A DNA stretch of 23,289 nucleotides, from the NCBI GenBank assembly GCA_947505055.1, contig CANNLO010000033.1:1-23289 (forward strand), read 5' to 3'. The position numbers and the translations under genes are program-made. The stretch comes from Methylococcaceae bacterium. GTDB lineage: Bacteria > Pseudomonadota > Gammaproteobacteria > Methylococcales > Methylomonadaceae. The notes under the pieces were generated by a model that was not told the origin of the DNA, did not search any database, and saw nothing but the letters and a program-made list of their open reading frames with translations. Each line of letters begins with the position of its first letter. Within the stretch, counting starts at the first letter, position 1. Shown piece by piece: positions 17,533-23,289 of the stretch.

Positions 17533-18199
17533 TTTATCGATTTTCCATTTAATTAAAGAAGCGAGCTTTGTAGTTCAATTTGTCATGCTGATCTTGTTGG
17601 GCGCATCGGTTTCCTCATGGACGTTCATTTTTACCAAGCGTAAAGAACTTGATCGCGCAGTAGAAATTACTGATGAATTTGAAAAACAGTTTTGGTCAGG
17701 TGTAGTCTTGGCCGAACTTTATAGAAAACTCGCTGCCAAAGATTTTGAACCCGAAGGTATTGAGAAAATTTTTCTGGCCGGTTATAAAGAATTTTCCAGA
17801 ATGCGGCAAGCCGGCAATGTAGAACCGGGAGTGCAGGTGGAAAGCGCACAACGTGTTATGCGCATTGAATTATCAAGAGAGCTGGAAAGACTGGATGAAC
17901 ATTTGGCCTTTTTAGCTACTGTGGGCTCGATTAGTCCTTACATCGGTTTGTTTGGTACGGTCTGGGGAATCATGAATTCTTTTATGTCACTGGGTAATGT
18001 CAAGCAGGCTACTTTGGCACAAGTTGCACCGGGTATCGCTGAAGCTTTGATTGCAACGGCTATTGGTTTGTTTGCCGCGATTCCTGCTGTTATTGCCTAT
18101 AACCGTTTTTCAACCCGACTGGACAGATTGACCGGTAGATATGAATTGTTTGTTGAAGAATTCGTCGTATTGTTACAAAGGCAGGCACACCAAAAATGA
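17522..18199 (+). CDS. tolQ: Tol-Pal proton channel subunit TolQ
   Basis: TolQ belongs to the TolQ/ExbB/MotA family and, with TolR, uses the proton gradient to energise TolA for outer-membrane constriction during division. The 225-residue protein has three membrane segments (about 15-37, 128-152 and 170-193), with the long cytoplasmic loop between the first two. The second segment includes SPYIGLFGTVWGIMNSF and the third AEALIATAIGLFAAIPAVIAY, both strongly conserved. The start overlaps ybgC and the stop overlaps tolR (ATGA at 18196-18199). Confidence 0.97.
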   Translation: MNTDLSIFHLIKEASFVVQFVMLILLGASVSSWTFIFTKRKELDRAVEITDEFEKQFWSGVVLAELYRKLAAKDFEPEGIEKIFLAGYKEFSRMRQAGNVEPGVQVESAQRVMRIELSRELERLDEHLAFLATVGSISPYIGLFGTVWGIMNSFMSLGNVKQATLAQVAPGIAEALIATAIGLFAAIPAVIAYNRFSTRLDRLTGRYELFVEEFVVLLQRQAHQK

Positions 18200-18639
18200 G
18201 CGCGCCACAGATGGGCAGGAAAAATGGGCGCAGAAAGCCCATGGCTGAAATCAATGTTGTTCCTTACATTGACGTAACTTTAGTGCTGTTGATTATTTTC
18301 ATGATTACAACGCCGATGTTGCAAACCGGTGTGGAAGTTGAGCTTCCGCAAGCAGAATCGGCTACCGTTGAGTCGGAAGGTGATAATTTACCTGTTGTTG
18401 TATCAATCAACGAACAAAGCCAATACTTCATTACTATTGACGATAAAGAGCCAGAGCAAATACAGCGCGAAGAGGTAGAGGCTCGTGTGATGGCCGTTCT
18501 AAGCCTGAAGCCGAAAACTCAGGTTCTTATTGGCGCTTATAAAGGCATTGAGTACGGAGTTGTAGTTACGTTGATGGCGGGGTTAAAAAATGCCGGCGTT
18601 TCCAGCGTGGGCTTGATGACCAAGTCAGGCGAACAATAG
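18196..18639 (+). CDS. tolR: Tol-Pal proton channel subunit TolR
   Basis: TolR is the ExbD-family partner of TolQ: one membrane helix and a periplasmic domain. The 147-residue protein has the conserved NVVPYIDVTLVLLIIFMI (20-37), with D26 as the likely proton-carrying aspartate, and the following TTPMLQTGVEVELPQA. The periplasmic domain ends near VSSVGLMTKSGEQ. It starts inside the tolQ stop and lies six bases before tolA, so all three should be co-translated from one message. Confidence 0.97.
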   Translation: MSAPQMGRKNGRRKPMAEINVVPYIDVTLVLLIIFMITTPMLQTGVEVELPQAESATVESEGDNLPVVVSINEQSQYFITIDDKEPEQIQREEVEARVMAVLSLKPKTQVLIGAYKGIEYGVVVTLMAGLKNAGVSSVGLMTKSGEQ

Positions 18640-18645
18640 AAGTCG

Positions 18646-19977
18646 ATGCAAAGTAAAAAGAAATATTCATGGCCTATCATTCTGGCTTTGGTTTTACATC
18701 TTACCATTTTAGGTTTGTTTGGCTTAAGTGCCTTGTTTAAACCGGATAAACAAGAACCCGAATTTGTGCCTGACATTATTCACGCTCAAATTGTTGATGA
18801 TAGTAAAATTAATAGTCCGTCAGATCCCACTGTAGAGCCGGTAAAACAGGAAAAAAGTCTGGCCAAAGAGTTAGTCAAGCAAGAAGCAGAAAAAGTATTG
18901 CAACAAGAAAAAGCGACGGCTGAAGCCAAGAAAGTTGAAGTTGCCAAAGCCCAGGCAGAAGCTGCACAACAAGCCAAAGTGGCAGAAGCAGTAAAAGAAA
19001 AAGCGGAGGCTAAGCAAGCTGAGGCAGCGAAAGCCGAAGCCGCGGCCGAGGCGAAACAGGTGGAAATAACCAAGGCCAAAGCTGTAGCAGCAGAACAGGT
19101 AAAGGCCGAAGCCAAGCAGCAGGAAGTTGCCAAAGCGAAAGCCGAGGCTGCCGAGCAGGCGAAAGCTGAAGCAAAACAAGCGGAACTTGCCAAAGCGAAG
19201 GCTGAAGCAAAACAAGCCGAACTTGCCAAAGCGAAGGCTGAAGCTGCAGAACAAGCCAAGGTTGAAGCAGCAAAAGCCAAGGCTGAGGCATCCGCGCAGG
19301 CGAAAGCTGAAGCAAAACAAGCCGAACTTGCCAAAGCGAAGGCTGAAGCTGCAGAACAAGCCAAGGCTGACGCAGCAAAAGCCAAGGCTGAAGCATCCGC
19401 GCAGGCTAAAGCCGAAGCAAAACAGGCAGAGCTTGCCAAAGCCAAAGCAGAAGCTGCAGAACAAGCCAAGGCTGACGCAGCAAAAGCCAAAGCTGAGGCA
19501 GCCGCAAAAGCAAAAGCTGATGCTAAAGAAGCCGAAGCTGCCAAAGCGAAAGCCGATGCTGCTTCAAAAGCCAAGGCTGATGCTGCAGAGAAAGCCGAGG
19601 CTGCCCGGTTGAAAGCAGACGCAGAAAATGCTGAAGCGGCAAGAATGGATGCGGAACAGGCCAAAATGGACGCTGAACAAGATCAATTGGCAATCAAAAC
19701 CGCTGCCGCCGCTATTCGACAAAAAGTGACGATGAGCTGGATTCGACCGGTATCAGCCTCGGCGGGATTAAAGTGTACAATTCAGGTTAGATTGATGTCT
19801 GACGGTACAGTCATTGATGCGGTAGTCGTTACGACCAGTGGTGATCCGATATTTGATCGTTCAGCGGAAAATGCTGTCCATAAAGCATCGCCACTGCCAG
19901 TGCCTAAAGATAGAGACTTGTCGGCAAGGGAATTCAAGTCATTCAAATTTTTGTTTGATCCGGATCGTTCCAGATAA
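18646..19977 (+). CDS. tolA: Tol-Pal inner-membrane protein TolA
   Basis: TolA connects the TolQR motor to TolB and Pal across the periplasm. The 443-residue protein has one membrane helix near the N-terminus (about 8-31), a very long Ala/Lys/Glu-rich helical domain II (about 60-340) made of AKAEAA-type repeats, and a compact C-terminal domain III (about 350-443). The last includes VTMSWIRPVSASAGLKCTIQ and SRSAENAVHKASPLPVP-like conserved parts. Three 105-bp tandem repeats lie in domain II, so its length probably varies between strains. The very long antisense frames through this gene are artefacts of its biased composition. Confidence 0.96.
   Translation: MQSKKKYSWPIILALVLHLTILGLFGLSALFKPDKQEPEFVPDIIHAQIVDDSKINSPSDPTVEPVKQEKSLAKELVKQEAEKVLQQEKATAEAKKVEVAKAQAEAAQQAKVAEAVKEKAEAKQAEAAKAEAAAEAKQVEITKAKAVAAEQVKAEAKQQEVAKAKAEAAEQAKAEAKQAELAKAKAEAKQAELAKAKAEAAEQAKVEAAKAKAEASAQAKAEAKQAELAKAKAEAAEQAKADAAKAKAEASAQAKAEAKQAELAKAKAEAAEQAKADAAKAKAEAAAKAKADAKEAEAAKAKADAASKAKADAAEKAEAARLKADAENAEAARMDAEQAKMDAEQDQLAIKTAAAAIRQKVTMSWIRPVSASAGLKCTIQVRLMSDGTVIDAVVVTTSGDPIFDRSAENAVHKASPLPVPKDRDLSAREFKSFKFLFDPDRSR
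19195..19509 (+). repeat. Three 105-bp tandem repeats in tolA domain II
   Basis: Units 19195-19299, 19300-19404 and 19405-19509 each encode 35 residues beginning AKAEAKQAELAKAKAEAAEQ. The first two differ at only four bases; the third is more diverged. A 36-bp partial unit (19159-19194) precedes them. The near-identity points to recent in-frame duplication. Confidence 0.9.
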
Positions 19978-20054
19978 TCAGAAACACGGTTATCATCATA
20001 AAGATGTCGTTGATGAGTCGGCGCCAATTTTTTATAAGTTAGTGAGGGGAAAGC

Positions 20055-21338
20055 GTGAAATTTTTTAGAAAAGTTTTGTTGATCGGTCTGGTGAGTTTTT
20101 ATTTGCCCATTTGCCATGCAGAGATGACGATTGAAATTACTGAAGGTATTGAAAGCGCTCTGCCCATTTCAATTGTTCCTTTTGGCATGCAAGGGGCTTC
20201 CGGGGTTCCGGTAGATGTCAGTTTTGTGGTTGATGCAGATCTGGCGCGCAGCGGTTATTTTAAAACCCTGGATAAGCAAAGTATGCCAGGCAGACCTAAT
20301 ACACCCGAAGCGGTTCAGTTTAAGGATTGGCAAGCTTTAGGTCAGAATTATATGGTTATCGGTCAGGTCATCGAAGATCATGGTCAATATAATGTCCAGT
20401 TTCAGTTGTTTGATGTTTACAAGGGCGAGCAACTGATGGGTTACCGAATGACCTCTTCGGCTGATGACTTGCGCAGGACGGCTCATCATATCAGCGACCT
20501 GATTTTTGAGAAACTAACCGGCAAGAAAGGCGTATTCAGTGGTCGGATTGCCTATATCACCAGCAGTCGACAGGGTAAGCAAAGTAATTACAAGCTTCAA
20601 ATTTCTGATGCGGATGGTTTTAATGCACAAAACATAGCGTCCTCATACGAACCTTTGATGTCGCCTTCATGGTCGCCGGATGGCAGAAAGATTGCGTATG
20701 TTTCCTTTGAGAAAAAAGTCGCGTCTATCTATATTCAGACTTTGGCCACCGGGGAACGAGTCAGTGTTGCCGAATTTCCCGGAATTAATGGCGCGCCGTC
20801 CTGGTCGCCTGATGGCGGAAAGCTTGCGATAACATTGTCTAAAGACGGTAATCCCGACATTTTTATTTTAAATCTGGTCAATCGTTCTTTAACAAAATTG
20901 ACCAAAAGTATGGCAATCGATACTGAGCCAACCTGGTCGCCGGATGGTAGCAGTATTGTCTTTACGTCTGACCGGGGAGGAAAACCGCAGTTATATATTA
21001 TGTCGAGTCAAGGCGGCGAAGAAAAAAGACTGACCTTTTCGGGTAATTATAATGCCCGCGCCAATTTCTCGCCGGATGGCAGAAGCCTTGCTATGGTTCA
21101 TGGGAATGGTAGCGATTTTAGAATTGCAGTGATGGATATGGCGACAAAGTCGGTTACCGTTTTAACTGATGGCCGCTCGGATGAATCCCCAAGTTTTGCG
21201 CCGAATGGCAGTCTGATTTTATATGCGTCGCGAAAAGGCGGCTCAGGATACTTATCGGCAGTGTCATTGGATGGTAAAATGCAACAGAAGTTGGTTTTTA
21301 ACGGCAGTGAAATTCGCGAACCGGCCTGGTCACCCTAG
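20055..21338 (+). CDS. tolB: Tol-Pal periplasmic protein TolB
   Basis: TolB is a periplasmic beta-propeller that binds Pal and TolA. The 427-residue protein has a signal peptide ending PICHA at about residue 22. Next comes the N-terminal TolA-contact region MTIEITEGIESALPISIVPF, then a six-bladed propeller visible as repeated WSPDG motifs (SWSPDGRKIAYVSF, SWSPDGGKLAITLS, TWSPDGSSIVFTSD, NFSPDGRSLAMVHG and degenerate SFAPNGS), closing with PAWSP. Start is GTG with a GAGGGGA-type ribosome binding site just upstream. It follows tolA after 77 bases without an evident terminator. Confidence 0.97.
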   Translation: MKFFRKVLLIGLVSFYLPICHAEMTIEITEGIESALPISIVPFGMQGASGVPVDVSFVVDADLARSGYFKTLDKQSMPGRPNTPEAVQFKDWQALGQNYMVIGQVIEDHGQYNVQFQLFDVYKGEQLMGYRMTSSADDLRRTAHHISDLIFEKLTGKKGVFSGRIAYITSSRQGKQSNYKLQISDADGFNAQNIASSYEPLMSPSWSPDGRKIAYVSFEKKVASIYIQTLATGERVSVAEFPGINGAPSWSPDGGKLAITLSKDGNPDIFILNLVNRSLTKLTKSMAIDTEPTWSPDGSSIVFTSDRGGKPQLYIMSSQGGEEKRLTFSGNYNARANFSPDGRSLAMVHGNGSDFRIAVMDMATKSVTVLTDGRSDESPSFAPNGSLILYASRKGGSGYLSAVSLDGKMQQKLVFNGSEIREPAWSP

Positions 21339-21401
21339 GCTTGTGTGGATGTAATACGATTTTTTTGTAAAATTAAATTAATATTTTTGGGAATAATAAA
21401 G

Positions 21402-21977
21402 ATGAAATTGAATAAAACTATGATGGCTTTGGCAATCAGCGCTGCAATCCTGTCAGGTTGTAGTGAAGATGAAAAAGATGCAAGTCTTACTGATGGTACG
21501 CAAACAGCTGCCAGCGGTATAAACGATGCGTCAACCAGAGGTTTAAATAACGGTTCTGGTATGAACGGTTCTGAATTAAGTAATTCAGGAATGTATCCTA
21601 ATGCTGGCATAGGTCCTGAGTTCAGCGATCCTAACAACCCGCTGTCAAAAAGCACCATTTATTTTATGCTGGATAGCAGCCAGGTTCAGACTGATTTTGT
21701 ACCTGTAATTGCCGCTCATGCGCAATATCTGGTAGCACACCCTGGTCAACGTGTTGTTATGCAAGGTCATGGCGATGAACGTGGTACACGTGAATATAAT
21801 ATTGCCTTGGGTGAGCAACGTGCAAAATCGGTAGCCAACATGATGAAAGTCCAAGGCGTTACTGATGGTCAGTTGGATGTAGTTAGCTATGGCGAAGAAA
21901 AGCCAGCGTCATTTGGTCACGATGAAGCTTCTTGGGAGCTTAATCGTCGCGTTGAGTTGATCTATCAGGCTAAATAA
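21402..21977 (+). CDS. pal: Peptidoglycan-associated lipoprotein Pal
   Basis: Pal is an outer-membrane lipoprotein that grips peptidoglycan and binds TolB. The 191-residue precursor has a lipoprotein signal with the lipobox ILSGC, making C20 the acylated residue. A Ser/Gly/Asn-rich linker follows, then an OmpA-like domain with TIYFMLDSSQV, VVMQGHGDERGTREYNIALG (the diaminopimelate-binding segment, with GHGD where E. coli has GHAD) and SYGEEKP, and it ends RRVELIYQAK. The ATG at 21402 is chosen because it begins the lipoprotein signal; an earlier in-frame start would add an atypical extension. Confidence 0.97.
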   Translation: MKLNKTMMALAISAAILSGCSEDEKDASLTDGTQTAASGINDASTRGLNNGSGMNGSELSNSGMYPNAGIGPEFSDPNNPLSKSTIYFMLDSSQVQTDFVPVIAAHAQYLVAHPGQRVVMQGHGDERGTREYNIALGEQRAKSVANMMKVQGVTDGQLDVVSYGEEKPASFGHDEASWELNRRVELIYQAK

Positions 21978-22811
21978 ATGAAAGCAGCTCTTATCCTGTT
22001 ACTGTCTGCTTGTGGTGTCGTTAATGCGGAGATGGCACCTATTGTCGACACATCAATGAACCCGACAGCTGAGGTTAGTGCTGTAAAGCCTGCCGCACCC
22101 AATGCGCTGTTTGAAGTAATGGGGAGGTTGGAACAATTACAGGCTGAGGTTCAGCAGCTTACAGGTCAGGTTGAAGAGCAGGCTAATCTCATTGCCGAAA
22201 TGAAAAAGTCTCAAGCGACCCTGTATTCGGATATGGATGCCCGACTACAAGGTCTTGAGAAAAAACCTGAGGGCGTTAAGCCGCCTGCTGGTGCTGAGAA
22301 TGTGCCAGTGCAGGAGGTTTTTCAGCCTGATCCCAAAACGGCTGAAGTCACTGTTTCTGAGCCTGTCGCAGCGCCAGAAGCCAAACAGGCGTCTGCTCAG
22401 AAAGCTGAAGTAACTCCATCTTCTGCAGACGAAAAGCAGAAATATCAGCTGGCTTATGAAGCACTTAGAAATGGCCATACAGCCCAGGCAATTTCTGAGT
22501 TTACCAGTTTGCTGAGCAATAATCCCAAAGGTGAGTTTGCCAATAATGCCCAATACTGGCTAGGTGAGGCTCATAGGGTTAATCAGGATACTGATTCAGC
22601 GCGCAAAGCCTTTAATAGCGTGATTGTAAATTATCCGGGTAGTGTAAAAGTACCGGATGCGTTATTAAAACTGGGTATTATTGAAACCGAACAAAAAAAT
22701 ACACAAAAAGCACGCGAGTATTTAACGCGTGTTACTGTGGATTTTCCCACTTCAACTGCGGCGCGTTTGGCGGCAAAAAAATTATTGTTGCTAGATGACG
22801 TTAAGCAGTAA
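21978..22811 (+). CDS. cpoB: Cell division coordinator CpoB (YbgF)
   Basis: CpoB links the Tol-Pal system to peptidoglycan synthesis during division. The 277-residue protein starts directly after the pal stop. It has an N-terminal export signal, a coiled coil (about 43-90, LEQLQAEVQQLTGQVEEQ) for trimer formation, a Pro/Ala-rich linker, and a C-terminal TPR domain (about 154-277) with YQLAYEALRNGHTAQAISEF, NAQYWLGEAHRV and YPGSVKVPDALLKLG. The signal could be a normal one ending VVNA before EMAP. A lipobox-like LSAC at 9-12 is also present, so secretion type is uncertain. It closes the Tol-Pal block. Confidence 0.95.
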   Translation: MKAALILLLSACGVVNAEMAPIVDTSMNPTAEVSAVKPAAPNALFEVMGRLEQLQAEVQQLTGQVEEQANLIAEMKKSQATLYSDMDARLQGLEKKPEGVKPPAGAENVPVQEVFQPDPKTAEVTVSEPVAAPEAKQASAQKAEVTPSSADEKQKYQLAYEALRNGHTAQAISEFTSLLSNNPKGEFANNAQYWLGEAHRVNQDTDSARKAFNSVIVNYPGSVKVPDALLKLGIIETEQKNTQKAREYLTRVTVDFPTSTAARLAAKKLLLLDDVKQ

Positions 22812-22820
22812 TTAACGGTT

Positions 22821-23289
22821 ATGTTGCGTATAACTGAGATTTTTTATTCCTTGCAGGGTGAGTCGAATACCGTAGGTTTACCTACTGTGTTCATTAGACT
22901 CACCGGCTGTCCTTTAAGATGCACCTATTGCGATACGGCTTATGCCTTTACCGGCGGTGAGAAAATTGCAATTGATACTATCATTGCCCAAGTTGAACAG
23001 TTCGGCACTTTCTATGTGACTGTTACCGGTGGAGAACCCTTGGCACAGCGCGATTGTTACCGCTTATTGACAAAGCTGGCCGATAAAGGCTTTTACGTGT
23101 CACTGGAAACCAGCGGTGCGCTTGATATTTCAGAAGTCGATCAACGCGTCGTCAAAGTTATGGATCTTAAAACGCCGGGTTCTGGTGAATTGAGTAAAAA
23201 CCTTTATCAGAATCTTGACTACCTGGACTCAAAAGACCAGGTTAAATTTGTAATCGGAAATGATGAAGATTATGAGTGGTCAAAAGAAA
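22821..23289 (+). CDS. queE: 7-carboxy-7-deazaguanine synthase QueE, 5' part
   Basis: QueE is a radical-SAM enzyme that makes 7-carboxy-7-deazaguanine in the queuosine tRNA-modification pathway. The frame starts at ATG 22821 and runs off the window after 156 codons. The start MLRITEIFYSLQGES is the family opening, followed by the radical-SAM cluster motif C30-PLR-C34-TY-C37 with YCDTAYAF after it, the SAM-binding VTGGEPL, and DLKTPGSGE. The gene order cpoB-queE is common in gammaproteobacteria, often with queC downstream; that gene would lie beyond the window. Confidence 0.96.
   Translation, partial: MLRITEIFYSLQGESNTVGLPTVFIRLTGCPLRCTYCDTAYAFTGGEKIAIDTIIAQVEQFGTFYVTVTGGEPLAQRDCYRLLTKLADKGFYVSLETSGALDISEVDQRVVKVMDLKTPGSGELSKNLYQNLDYLDSKDQVKFVIGNDEDYEWSKE

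Noticed and set aside
19159..19509. CRISPR-like regular repeats
   Set aside because: The repeats are contiguous, in frame and encode TolA; there are no unique spacers.
18786..19664. Long antisense open frame (292 codons) through tolA
   Set aside because: It is a by-product of the repetitive Ala/Lys/Glu codons of TolA domain II; its own product would be Ala/Ser/Phe low-complexity sequence with no family.

Overview
The window looks like a chromosomal segment of a gammaproteobacterium with moderate-to-low GC. The right half follows the gammaproteobacterial order yebC - ruvC - ruvA - ruvB - ybgC - tolQ - tolR - tolA - tolB - pal - cpoB - queE, known for example from Pseudomonas. The 1303-residue FAD/Fe-S oxidoreductase with an N-terminal extension of the DUF3683 type, and the general gene style, suggest a Methylococcales-type methanotroph. 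That placement is inference; no 16S rRNA or methane monooxygenase gene is present to prove it.

Left region (1-5500). The end of a diacylglycerol kinase gene is followed by a 179-bp element with 22-bp perfect terminal inverted repeats and internal hairpins. A sigma-54 activator gene of the FleQ/VpsR type then runs leftward. It is divergent from an HDOD-domain gene running rightward. Each of the two genes has a GG-N10-GC (-24/-12) sigma-54-type promoter in front of it. A cluster of five TGACA/TGTCA half-sites lies between the two promoters, at the 5' end of a small unrecognised leftward gene that is broken by one extra base. Past the HDOD gene come a small hypothetical ORF, a leftward SAM-dependent methyltransferase, and a PII-like gene that carries a clear +1 frameshift.

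Middle region (5500-14300). A very long GlcD-GlcF-like fusion (DUF3683, FAD-binding and oxidase domains, two 4Fe-4S clusters, two CCG domains) ends at a strong rho-independent terminator. It is followed by a leftward APC amino-acid permease. Then come a rightward periplasmic L,D-transpeptidase with a Lys/Ala/Pro-rich tail, a phosphoserine-phosphatase-like HAD enzyme, and yebC, all closely spaced.

Right region (14300-23289). A BrnT-like toxin overlapping a shortened antitoxin reading frame sits between yebC and ruvC, where some other gammaproteobacteria have the two genes adjacent. The Holliday-junction genes ruvC-ruvA-ruvB overlap by ATGA junctions and lead into the complete Tol-Pal cell-envelope operon. 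The tolA gene carries three 105-bp tandem repeats. The window ends inside queE.

The most interesting items are the divergent sigma-54 regulatory module with its shared half-site cluster, the +1 homopolymer frameshifts in small accessory genes while long core genes stay intact, and the decayed-looking toxin-antitoxin unit between yebC and ruvC.
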